Below are positions 1 to 7,086 of a stretch of 15,272 bases of DNA, one piece after another; the first letter of the stretch is position 1; each line of letters starts with the position of its first letter. Below the pieces are notes generated by a model that was not told the DNA's origin, made no database searches, and saw only the letters and a program-made list of their open reading frames with translations. This stretch comes from Spirochaetota bacterium (GTDB taxonomy: Bacteria > Spirochaetota > UBA4802 > UBA5368): positions 1 to 15,272 of the forward strand of contig JAGODA010000037.1 in NCBI GenBank assembly GCA_017998475.1. Reading direction: 5' to 3'. The position numbers were made by a program, and so were the translations under genes.

Positions 1-1
1 C

Positions 2-601
2 GATTATCGGATCACACCCCTTTCAAAGGGCTCCATGGAAGGCTATACTCTTGGGGCCGCCGCGATCGCACGCCTGCCGTTTGGAGACATCGCCCGGGCT
101 CGGTCGAAGGGGTCCACCCCGGCGTATGACGCCATGAAATCGAAGGAGCGCGCCGAGTTTCTTGTGTCCAGAGGACTGGAGGAGCTCGATAAGGGGCATC
201 CTGACAGGGCCGAGGAATCGTTCCGGCAGGCCCTCGATATCGATCCGGATAACAGCAATGCCGCGGCCATGCTCGAGGAGATTGATGCCGCGAGGGCGTC
301 CTATGCCCTTGCGAAATCACTTATAAAAGACAAGCGCTATTATGAGGCGATACCGCACCTGGAGAGATCGCCTTCATGGAATGCCGATGCGGGAAGGGAG
401 CTTTCTGAAATCCGAACCATGCTCGCACCGGAACTTCCGGCCCTCGAGGAAAGCGGTATAGCGGCATACGAAGCGCATCGCTACGACGAGTGCATCGCGA
501 TAATGAAACGGATCCGGCTTATCGACCCCGACAACCGTACCGTACGGCTGTACCTTCCCCGCGCGGAAGGTCGCCTGCGTGCGATCGAGCGCCTCAGGTG
601 A
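2..601 (+). CDS. TPR-repeat protein, N-terminus cut by window edge
   Basis: The reading frame is open to the left edge with no stop before the first ATG at 35, so this is probably the C-terminal part of a longer protein rather than a complete 188-residue one. From about residue 38 (counted from the ATG) it reads as tetratricopeptide repeats: a classic unit ending in ALDIDPDN, a second around SLIKDKRYYEAIPHLE, and a third ending in IRLIDPDN. TPRs are helical scaffolds for protein-protein contacts; no catalytic motif is visible. The roughly 45 residues before the repeats do not match a family I recognise. It ends 10 bases before the preferred start of the sensor kinase, and the AGGTGA overlapping its stop codon probably serves as the kinase's ribosome binding site. 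The two are likely co-transcribed, and the TPR protein could feed information to the kinase, but that is inference. Confidence 0.75.
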   Translation, partial: DYRITPLSKGSMEGYTLGAAAIARLPFGDIARARSKGSTPAYDAMKSKERAEFLVSRGLEELDKGHPDRAEESFRQALDIDPDNSNAAAMLEEIDAARASYALAKSLIKDKRYYEAIPHLERSPSWNADAGRELSEIRTMLAPELPALEESGIAAYEAHRYDECIAIMKRIRLIDPDNRTVRLYLPRAEGRLRAIERLR

Positions 602-611
602 CGGCCGGCAG

Positions 612-3371
612 ATGGGTATACGATACAGGCTCATTACCTCGATGATCGGCGCCATCCTTCTTGTGGTCCTGCCGCTCTCATTCCTCTTCCTCCGCGAACA
701 GGAAAGACGAATCGTCGCGGCCGTGCTGCAGGAGGGCGGGATGCTTTCGCGGATACTCGCGTTCTCCGCGAGAACGGTGCTTCTTATGAACGCGGGCGAT
801 ATCGATGCCTCCGGCATCGACTGCCGGGAGATGATGCTGATGCTCGGGCCGAATGCGGATAAAGGTCTGGTGTACGCGGATGCTATACTTCTCTCGTCGA
901 GCGAGCGCCTGAGGGGAAGAGTGCTGGCGTCGATACGGCCAGTCGAGTCTGATTTCGAATCCCGTATTGAAAAGGGCCGGCTTCCCGAGGAGAGGATCGA
1001 AAGCCTTTTAAGAAAGGGCGGTGGACGTGCTGAACCGGACTCGGGGGGCGAGTATCTGGAAATTGTTTCGGTGGAGAAACTCTCCGACGGCGATCCCTTC
1101 GTGCTGGGAAGAGTGGCGTATTCGAGGGACGCACTGCTTGCGCCGGTACGCGATCTCCGTATCGCGGTCCTCGGGCTCTTTATAATGCTTCTGGCCGGCA
1201 CCGGCGTGATCGGCCTTGTTTTCGGAACCAGGCTGGCGCGGCCGATCGAGCGTCTTATCGCCGGAGTGGGCCGAATCGAATCCGGCGATTTGAAGCACGA
1301 GGTCTCCCCGGAGGGCGGGGATGAACTCGGACGGCTTGCCTCATCGTTCAACCGGATGGCGAAGGCTCTGGACCTTAAAGTGGCCGAGCTCGAGGCCGCC
1401 AACTACGAACTTTCGCGGCTCGATACATTGAAAAACGAGTTTCTGGCAAATACCTCTCATGAGCTGAAAACCCCGCTCAACGGAATTGTCGGACTCGCGG
1501 AATCGCTCATGGATGGGGCGGCCGGAGCGATGAACGATGACGCGCGGCGGAACCTCTCTCTGATATCCCTGAGCGGCCGCCGCCTGCTCCGCCTCGTCAA
1601 CGATATACTCGACATTGCCCGCATCAAAAACGGCGAGGTGCGACTCGATCTGCGAGAGGTGGATGTAAGCGCCGTCGTACGCCTGGTTATCGCGCTTTTC
1701 GAACCCCTCGCCCGAAAAAAAGGTATTGAGATCGAGGCCGATGTCGAGCCGCAGTGCTATTTCGTCCGGGCCGACGAAGACCGGCTTCAGCAGATCCTGT
1801 TCAATCTCGTCGACAACGCGATCAAGTTCACCGACAGTGGACGGGTACGTATATCGGTGTCGGGTTCGGCCGGAGACAGGATGACGGCCATCGAGGTGAG
1901 CGATACCGGAATAGGAATCGCTGCCGAGGACCATGAGCGCATCTTCGAGTATTTCGCCCAGGCCGACGGATCGACGTCGCGCAGATACGGCGGAACCGGG
2001 CTTGGCCTCGCCATCGTTCGCTATCTCGTAGAGCTCCACGGCGGGTCCATATCCCTGCGGTCAAGCTGGGGCGAGGGCTCTGTGTTTCGAGTGACGCTTC
2101 CCGCTTCGCCCGCGGGTGATGATCGGCGCGCATCGCTTCCTTCGTCCGAAGCCGCGCGAAACTTTGACCCGATTCCCGCTTTCGCTCCCGAAGAGGTGCT
2201 GCCGGTGCCGATGTCTTCCGCGAAGAAACGGGAAGGGGTCATACTGGTCGTCGACGACGAGGCGGTGAATCTGCAGGTCATGTCCAACTTCCTCGGCCTG
2301 GCCGGGTATTCTCTTATGTGCTCGCGGGACGGACGGGAGGCGCTTCGGCTTATCGAGGACGAGGAAGCGAACGGGGATGTTCCGGATCTCGTGCTGCTTG
2401 ACATCATGATGCCGGGGCTTACCGGCTTCGAGGTGCTGGAACGCATTCGCGCCAGATATTCCTCACATGAGCTGCCCGTCATCATGCTGACTGCACGCAG
2501 AAACCAGGAAGACATCGCCGCCGCGTTTTCAGCCGGCGCCAACGATTACATCGCCAAGCCGTTCGACAGGGAAGAGCTCCTCTCGCGCGTGGCGAGCTTC
2601 GTGGAGCTGCGTCGATCGGCCGCACGGCACCGCGAGCTGGCCGCGCTGCACCGGGAGCTCGAGATGGCGCGCCAGATACAGGCGTCCATCATCCCCTCCG
2701 CGGTTCCGCGGATTGCGGGCATCAAAACGGCCCTTCGCTACATTCCGGCGAACAGCGTAGGGGGAGACCTGTATGATTTCCATTCGATTGATGAAAAGCG
2801 GATCGGCATCATGATAGCCGACGTATCCGGTCACGGAATGGCCGCCTCCGTCGTGGGGGCGATGTTCAAGATGGCCTTCGCCCTGCACCGATCTTACGCG
2901 GGGAGTCCGGCCGAACTGATCGCGGGAATGAATGCCGCGCTCTGCCCGTACACGCCGCGTCATTTCATTACGGCGGCGTATCTGCTCGTAGACATCGGAG
3001 CGAAGAAGGTCTATTCGTCGAATGCCGGACATTTCCCCGTTCCCCTGCTTAAGAGAAATACCGGCGAGCTCGGATTCATCTACTCCCCCGGAAGGGCGAT
3101 CGGCATTTCCGCGGCCTCCGCGTACGCGGAGCTTGAAACTCCGATCGATCCGGGAGACCGCCTGCTCCTGTTTACCGATGGGATCACCGAGTGCCGAAAC
3201 CGCAACGGCGAGCTTTTCGGAGACGAGCGGTTCAACGATCTGATCAGGAGGACCGCCCATTATGGTCCGGAACAGTGCGTGCAGGCCATTCGCGATGAGG
3301 CCGCGTTCTGGGCGGGCGGTGAGGATGTCTTCCAGGACGATGTCTGCCTGATCTGCGTGGATATCGATTGA
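612..3371 (+). CDS. Hybrid sensor histidine kinase with receiver and SpoIIE-type phosphatase domains
   Basis: A 919-residue membrane signalling protein. In order it has: transmembrane segment about 8-27; extracytoplasmic sensor region about 28-184 with no family I recognise; second transmembrane segment about 183-206; HAMP linker about 205-255; HisKA with phosphoacceptor His283 in TSHELKTP; HATPase_c with N box (NLVDNAIKF, near 398-406), DTGIGI (431-436) and GGTGLGLAI (460-468); receiver domain about 542-662 with acidic pair Asp548/549, phosphoacceptor Asp597, Thr627 and Lys649; short helical linker; and a SpoIIE/PP2C-like phosphatase domain about 690-919 with GGDLYD (717-722), ADVSGHG (736-742) and FTDG (854-857). 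Known families of the last type dephosphorylate anti-anti-sigma factors in partner switching. A GTG at 579 in the same frame would overlap the TPR gene; ATG 612 is preferred because AGGTGA lies 10 bases upstream and the protein then begins directly with the membrane segment. No sigma-regulator gene is adjacent. Confidence 0.93.
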   Translation: MGIRYRLITSMIGAILLVVLPLSFLFLREQERRIVAAVLQEGGMLSRILAFSARTVLLMNAGDIDASGIDCREMMLMLGPNADKGLVYADAILLSSSERLRGRVLASIRPVESDFESRIEKGRLPEERIESLLRKGGGRAEPDSGGEYLEIVSVEKLSDGDPFVLGRVAYSRDALLAPVRDLRIAVLGLFIMLLAGTGVIGLVFGTRLARPIERLIAGVGRIESGDLKHEVSPEGGDELGRLASSFNRMAKALDLKVAELEAANYELSRLDTLKNEFLANTSHELKTPLNGIVGLAESLMDGAAGAMNDDARRNLSLISLSGRRLLRLVNDILDIARIKNGEVRLDLREVDVSAVVRLVIALFEPLARKKGIEIEADVEPQCYFVRADEDRLQQILFNLVDNAIKFTDSGRVRISVSGSAGDRMTAIEVSDTGIGIAAEDHERIFEYFAQADGSTSRRYGGTGLGLAIVRYLVELHGGSISLRSSWGEGSVFRVTLPASPAGDDRRASLPSSEAARNFDPIPAFAPEEVLPVPMSSAKKREGVILVVDDEAVNLQVMSNFLGLAGYSLMCSRDGREALRLIEDEEANGDVPDLVLLDIMMPGLTGFEVLERIRARYSSHELPVIMLTARRNQEDIAAAFSAGANDYIAKPFDREELLSRVASFVELRRSAARHRELAALHRELEMARQIQASIIPSAVPRIAGIKTALRYIPANSVGGDLYDFHSIDEKRIGIMIADVSGHGMAASVVGAMFKMAFALHRSYAGSPAELIAGMNAALCPYTPRHFITAAYLLVDIGAKKVYSSNAGHFPVPLLKRNTGELGFIYSPGRAIGISAASAYAELETPIDPGDRLLLFTDGITECRNRNGELFGDERFNDLIRRTAHYGPEQCVQAIRDEAAFWAGGEDVFQDDVCLICVDID

Positions 3372-3402
3372 CCGCAGAGGGGAGTGACGCGCGTTGTCGG
3401 GT

Positions 3403-4491
3403 TCAGTCGGGTCCTGCGACGCAGCGGACAAAGCGTAAATGATCCTTTTTTATCTGGAACCAGCTGCCTCCCCAGAAAAAATCGAACGACCACGCGTAGT
3501 TAGCGGGTTGATCCGCGTATGAGGTATAGGACCAATAGTGTGATGAGCCGATTAATTCGGGATCGTATCCGACACTTTCTACTGGGAACCAGGCGGTATC
3601 GATAGCAGGAAAATCACTGTAGGAAACCAGACTATACAATTCTCGTATGGTAGGTAATCGCCAATCGTTCCGACCCGCATAGCTCAAATTAGAACATGCA
3701 CTTGCCGCTTGATTCCAGGTGTATCTGCCCTCATCTCCGCTGCAGTCGGCACTCTGGTCGATTTGTCCGTTATTCAGCATGGAGCATCTTGTCCAGCGGA
3801 GGCTGGTTGATGAATCATAAACGACACCGGCGGCTTCATTTGAAAAATGTGAATCTGGCAGTTCCGGAGTGCCGCGCACGCAACGCACATAATATCTAGC
3901 GCCTTCGGTGCGATTATCCGCGATGGTATATTTGCCGTCAAGAAATTCGACAATCATGGAATAGACATTCCATCCGGGTTCACCCGGATAACATACAGTG
4001 GATGACCAGTAGGCCGATCTGACATTTCCGGCTTCCACCTCGTGGTGTGTATTCGGGAATGATTGATTATCAATTGCCGGGCTTGATTTGCCATAATCGA
4101 TAATTGAGGCGAGCTCGGCGAACGACGGCAGCCGCCAGTCATCATGACCGGCGTATACGAGCCCGCCGCAGAGGCCGATCGCATCGCCCCAGGAGTATTT
4201 TCCGTGTACGCCGGTGCAGTCGGTGGTATCGTCCACGCCCGTGGCGTCGTCGGCCGAGCACTTCGTCCATTCGAGCGTGGTGAGATTGTCCGTAACGGTG
4301 CCGTCGCCGTTATCGGTCAGGGAGAGCGGGGGCACTCCATGCATGAGCGCAGTGTTCCGCTCGCGTTCCATGAAGTCCAGGAAGCTGTCTTCGGTGCAGG
4401 CCGCCGCACACGCGAGAAGAAGACACAGGGCGGCCGAAACGGTGCTGCGCGAAACGCTTGTCGGGGCACGGTGAGCTTGCATAATCATCAT
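3403..4491 (-). CDS. Putative lipoprotein with two tandem Lcl_C (DUF1566) domains
   Basis: From the start used here the protein has 362 residues. The N-terminus (basic HR, then VSAALCLLLACAAAC) looks like a lipoprotein signal peptide; the likely acylated cysteine is C28 (LLAC), with C32 or C23 as alternatives, followed by TED. Two homologous domains follow, about 65-207 and 220-358. Each has LEWTKC/LRWTRC, a DC-G turn, a YSW/YTW, AG-DWRLP, an acidic-aromatic stretch and a final VRCV, the pattern of Lcl_C/DUF1566 surface proteins. Paired cysteines at equivalent positions suggest disulfides. Function is unknown; exported proteins of this family are often adhesin-like. An ATG at 4554 is also in frame but would put 21 residues before the signal peptide and lacks a ribosome binding site; 4482 is another option. 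Codons beyond about residue 127 are clearly AT-richer than the N-terminal part. Confidence 0.85.
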   Translation of the reverse strand: MMIMQAHRAPTSVSRSTVSAALCLLLACAAACTEDSFLDFMERERNTALMHGVPPLSLTDNGDGTVTDNLTTLEWTKCSADDATGVDDTTDCTGVHGKYSWGDAIGLCGGLVYAGHDDWRLPSFAELASIIDYGKSSPAIDNQSFPNTHHEVEAGNVRSAYWSSTVCYPGEPGWNVYSMIVEFLDGKYTIADNRTEGARYYVRCVRGTPELPDSHFSNEAAGVVYDSSTSLRWTRCSMLNNGQIDQSADCSGDEGRYTWNQAASACSNLSYAGRNDWRLPTIRELYSLVSYSDFPAIDTAWFPVESVGYDPELIGSSHYWSYTSYADQPANYAWSFDFFWGGSWFQIKKDHLRFVRCVAGPD

Positions 4492-4634
4492 TCCGCGGAT
4501 AATCGCTTTTGGCGGCAGGCCTATTCCGTCCGGCCCTGCGGCGCGTATGTCCATATACCCGTTGTATTGACGCTTTGGACAAGCCTTTTTTCACGCATGA
4601 CGCCGGTTCGCGGCCGGATGGGCGTATTAATGTC

Positions 4635-4661
4635 TTGACAGGAGTCATCTTCTTTTATAAA
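4635..4661 (+). promoter_or_regulatory. Candidate sigma70 promoter of the tetR operon
   Basis: A perfect -35 hexamer TTGACA lies at 4635-4640 and TATAAA at 4656-4661 could be the -10, with a short 15-base spacer (ATAAAT one base on gives 16). The distance to the tetR start leaves a leader of about 80 bases. The -10 overlaps the left arm of the inverted repeat described next, the usual arrangement for a repressor that blocks its own promoter. Confidence 0.5.
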
Positions 4662-4689
4662 TGAATAAATAAATATATTATTCATTTAT
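4657..4689. promoter_or_regulatory. 12-bp inverted repeat, candidate TetR operator
   Basis: The left arm ATAAATGAATAA (4657-4668) and the right arm TTATTCATTTAT (4678-4689) are perfect reverse complements separated by nine bases. TetR-family regulators bind palindromes as dimers and often control their own gene, and this site sits between tetR and the divergent gene, over the candidate -10. Low sequence complexity (mostly A and T) means chance is not excluded, though the arms are exact over 12 positions. Confidence 0.5.
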
Positions 4690-4699
4690 TTATGTTCCG

Positions 4700-4712
4700 G
4701 TGACGGGGTCAC
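4700..4712. repeat. Small inverted repeat GTGAC-N3-GTCAC
   Basis: Five-base arms GTGAC (4700-4704) and GTCAC (4708-4712) flank GGG in the tetR leader. It could be a second half of an operator or nothing; arms this short occur by chance. Confidence 0.25.
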
Positions 4713-4746
4713 GTCGAATGCGGGCCCCACCGGTATAAAAGAGACC

Positions 4747-5328
4747 ATGAGAAAAAAGGAAAAACTTGAGGCCGTATACGAGGCCGCCCTGAGGGTGTTC
4801 GCGCGCCACGGGTTTAAAAAGACCACGGTGGAGGACATCGCCGGGGAGCTCGGCATGACCAAGGGAAACCTCTACCTGTACGCGAAGGACAAACGCGAGC
4901 TGTACGAGAAGGCCGTGGAGTACGCCCTGTTGCGGTGGCAGAAGCGCGTGCGCGAGGCCGTGGCGCGCGAAAGCGACGCGAGGGCCATGTTCACGACCAT
5001 GTGCCTGAAGGCGGTCGAGTACCTCGCGATGGACGACGATTTCCGGAGCGTGCTTGTGCACGATCCGGAAATCTTTCCCATGTTTCCGGTGCGTGACCCG
5101 TACGAGAGAATTAACAGAAACTCCATGGCCATGATACGCTTCATCCTGGAAAAGGGCATGGCCGACGGTGTGTTCAGAAAGGTCAATCTCCGCACCACGC
5201 CGAACGCGATATTTTCCATCTATAAAATGTTCATTATACGGATGTACATACGGCCGGAGGGCAGGCAGATGCGGAAGGTCTTCGACGAAACCCTCGATCT
5301 GCTTACCCGCGGACTGTTCACGGACTGA
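4747..5328 (+). CDS. TetR-family transcriptional regulator
   Basis: At 193 residues this is a typical size for the family. The N-terminal part (about 5-55) has the TetR DNA-binding signature: a helix with AALRVFARHGFKKTTVEDIA, the turn, then ELGMTKGNLYLYAKDKREL, where the last segment matches the recognition helix and the conserved aromatic-x-K/D-K positions. The helical C-terminal half (about 60-193) should bind the ligand and form the dimer; its ligand cannot be read from sequence. The gene is first in a plus-strand run with the SCP-2 and M24 genes (gaps of 27 and 43 bases), so it probably represses the whole unit and itself. The ribosome binding site is weak (AGAG just upstream). Confidence 0.92.
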   Translation: MRKKEKLEAVYEAALRVFARHGFKKTTVEDIAGELGMTKGNLYLYAKDKRELYEKAVEYALLRWQKRVREAVARESDARAMFTTMCLKAVEYLAMDDDFRSVLVHDPEIFPMFPVRDPYERINRNSMAMIRFILEKGMADGVFRKVNLRTTPNAIFSIYKMFIIRMYIRPEGRQMRKVFDETLDLLTRGLFTD

Positions 5329-5355
5329 TTATTACTTTCTGAAGGGAGGCGCAGG

Positions 5356-5757
5356 ATGGCACAGGCGGTGAAGTACTTGAGCCCACAGTGGCGGGACGAG
5401 GCCGAAAAGAGGCTTAAGAGCGAACTTTCCCCCGAAAAAATGAACAATATCACCTCTTCCATGTCCAACATCTACCAGAACTGTCCGGACGGGAAGACCC
5501 GGTACCTGTTCTTCAAGTTCGAGGATGGAAATTTCGCCGAGCTTTCGATCGGGGAGGGCGAACCGCCCGCGGCCGAGTTCAGGATCAGCGGCGACTACCA
5601 GGTGTTCGCGCAGATCTCGCGCGCGGAGCTCGGTTCGCAGAAGGCTCTCATGACCGGGAAACTCAAGCTCAAGGGCAATATGATCAAGGCGCTCAAACTC
5701 GCCTCGATCGCCGACAGGCTCAACAAAGTCCTGTCGAAGATTCCCGCCGAGTACTGA
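5356..5757 (+). CDS. SCP-2 sterol-carrier-like lipid-binding protein
   Basis: This 133-residue soluble protein has the signature of stand-alone SCP-2 domains: a beta-rich middle (RYLFFKFEDGNFAEL; AAEFRISGDYQVFAQI) followed by the hallmark ALMTGKLKLKGNMIKALKLASIADRL at about 97-122 and a short C-terminal helix. SCP-2 domains form a hydrophobic tunnel that holds fatty acids, acyl-CoAs or sterol-like lipids, and in bacteria they also occur in proteins of unknown ligand. A strong GGGAGG ribosome binding site lies about ten bases before the ATG. It sits between tetR and the M24 gene and is likely translated from the same mRNA. That position suggests a role in handling a hydrophobic substrate linked to the M24 protein, which is inference. 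Confidence 0.87.
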   Translation: MAQAVKYLSPQWRDEAEKRLKSELSPEKMNNITSSMSNIYQNCPDGKTRYLFFKFEDGNFAELSIGEGEPPAAEFRISGDYQVFAQISRAELGSQKALMTGKLKLKGNMIKALKLASIADRLNKVLSKIPAEY

Positions 5758-5800
5758 AACGCGGCGGGAATTACATCCACACGACCGGAGAGGTGACAGA

Positions 5801-7027
5801 ATGACATCACGCATGGAAAACAAGGGCCCGTATTTCATAGACTTCCCGGCCCGCATAAAGAGCATTCAGGCCGAGATGGCGAAGCAGAAGATCGACGTGT
5901 ACCTCGGTTCGCGCCTGCGAACGCTTTCGTGGACGCTCGACGCGTTCTGCCCCTGGCGGAGTTTCGTGGTGATTCCGGCCGAGGGCATGCCCGCGGCCTT
6001 CAGCTTCGTCATCGACGCGGCGCGCATCGCCGACGAAACCTGGATTGACGAAGACCGTGTCTACGGCTTCGTGCCGATGGGCGGCCAGGACCAGATCGAG
6101 CTTATCGGCGACTTCATAAAGGACCAGCTGAAGGGGGGCAGGGGGCGCGTCGGCATTGAGAGCGGCATGTCCAATTATCTGCCCGAGGGCTGGCTTACGC
6201 ACTATGAGTACCAGCGCTATTCCGAGGCGCTCGAGGGATGCGAGCTTGTCAACGCGCATTCGATCGTCGACGCGCTTTCGATCGTAAAGGACCAGGGGAC
6301 AATAAACCGTTTCCGCGAGGCCTCGCGCATCGTGGACGTCGGGCACAGGGTCGTGTTCGACGCCATAAAGGACGGCGGATGGAAGGGAATGACAGAGACG
6401 GAGATAGCCGGGCTCGCGGCTCTCGCCATGCGGCGCGAGGGGAGCGAGTGGGAGTGGAGCTTTACCGGCGGAAACGAAATCGCGGCGGGCTACCGCACCG
6501 GCCTTGCCGGGGGGGCCTGTACGCCGGCGACGCGTAAAAAGCTCGCTGCGGGCGAGCCGCTTATGGTCGATATCCACGCCATGTTCATGCTCGGCCTGGG
6601 AGACCATTCGCACAACTATCTCATAGGCCCGGCGACCGACCGGCAGTTCTGGCACGCTAAAAACTTCACCGACATTGTCGCGCTGACGCTTAAAACCTAC
6701 CGGCCCGGTATCACCCCGTCGAAGCTCGCCGACCAGATGATGGCCTTCGCCGAGGAGCGAGGGTTTTCCGACTACATGGTCCCCGGTTTCGAGCACGGCA
6801 TCGGCATGATGGGCGACGAGTGGCGTATCGGGCTTAACGACGGTCCGTTCCCGTACTGGACCAACCCCGATCACGTCTACCGCGAGAACGAGGTACTCAT
6901 CTGCGCCATGCAGTACGCGTGTCCGGAGGAGAACATCGGCTTCCGTTACGAGAACCCGATCGTGATCACGAAGGACGGCTGCGAGGAGATGTCGAAGTAT
7001 CCGCTGGGTATCGAGGAGATTCGCTGA
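5801..7027 (+). CDS. M24-fold (aminopeptidase P / creatinase-like) protein with altered metal site
   Basis: The 408 residues split into a creatinase-type N-terminal domain (about 12-160) and a pita-bread M24 domain (about 168-400). Expected metal ligands can be placed: Asp257 in MVDIHA, Asp268 in GLGDHSHN, His332 in FEHGIG and Glu384 in FRYENP. The remaining ligand, normally Glu in an EPG motif, falls in VLICAMQYA (about 365-373), where Met370 or Gln371 stands instead. The family includes dipeptidases that use two metals and also non-peptidase members such as creatinase, DddP and ectoine hydrolase, so the substrate here may not be a peptide. The start has GAGAGGTGA about six bases upstream; an in-frame ATG at 5813 lacks such a site. 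It is the last gene of the tetR unit. Cytoplasmic; no signal peptide. Confidence 0.85.
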   Translation: MTSRMENKGPYFIDFPARIKSIQAEMAKQKIDVYLGSRLRTLSWTLDAFCPWRSFVVIPAEGMPAAFSFVIDAARIADETWIDEDRVYGFVPMGGQDQIELIGDFIKDQLKGGRGRVGIESGMSNYLPEGWLTHYEYQRYSEALEGCELVNAHSIVDALSIVKDQGTINRFREASRIVDVGHRVVFDAIKDGGWKGMTETEIAGLAALAMRREGSEWEWSFTGGNEIAAGYRTGLAGGACTPATRKKLAAGEPLMVDIHAMFMLGLGDHSHNYLIGPATDRQFWHAKNFTDIVALTLKTYRPGITPSKLADQMMAFAEERGFSDYMVPGFEHGIGMMGDEWRIGLNDGPFPYWTNPDHVYRENEVLICAMQYACPEENIGFRYENPIVITKDGCEEMSKYPLGIEEIR

Positions 7028-7031
7028 AGGA

Positions 7032-7046
7032 GCGGATGGCATCCGC
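7032..7046. repeat. Hairpin 1 of a tandem pair after the M24 gene
   Basis: GCGGAT (7032-7037) and ATCCGC (7041-7046) form a six-base stem with a GGC loop just after the M24 stop. The same GCGGAT/ATCCGC core recurs in the second hairpin, and alternative pairing between the two is possible. Confidence 0.4.
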
Positions 7047-7063
7047 GCCTTCAGCGGGCATGG

Positions 7064-7086
7064 GCGCGGATGGGTATCCGCGCTTT
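7064..7086. terminator. Hairpin 2, possible bidirectional terminator between convergent genes
   Basis: GCGCGGAT (7064-7071) and ATCCGCGC (7076-7083) make a perfect eight-base stem with a GGGT loop, placed at the junction of the convergent M24 and GGDEF genes. Only three T follow on the plus strand and there is no U-run on the minus strand, so it is a weak intrinsic terminator at best. Confidence 0.4.

Larger units (their letters stand above)
4555..4746. other. AT-rich divergent intergenic region
   Basis: This stretch separates the minus-strand lipoprotein gene from the plus-strand TetR gene, so it must hold control signals for both. Its centre (about 4650-4695) is strongly AT-rich in an otherwise GC-rich neighbourhood. 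I see a plus-strand promoter and a long inverted repeat (listed separately) and a smaller GTGAC-GGG-GTCAC repeat at 4700-4712. No convincing promoter for the lipoprotein gene was found; a weak TTGTCC element lies on the minus strand near the run of T at 4587. Confidence 0.6.

Noticed and set aside
374..1402. 342-residue minus-strand open frame
   Set aside because: Ser/Arg-rich antisense of the TPR and kinase genes with no domain.
3403..3600. Diversity-generating retroelement variable region at the end of the Lcl_C gene
   Set aside because: Lcl_C-type domains can have a C-type-lectin-like fold, but the 3' end is not enriched in AAC/AAT codons, no template repeat was seen and no reverse transcriptase gene is in the window.
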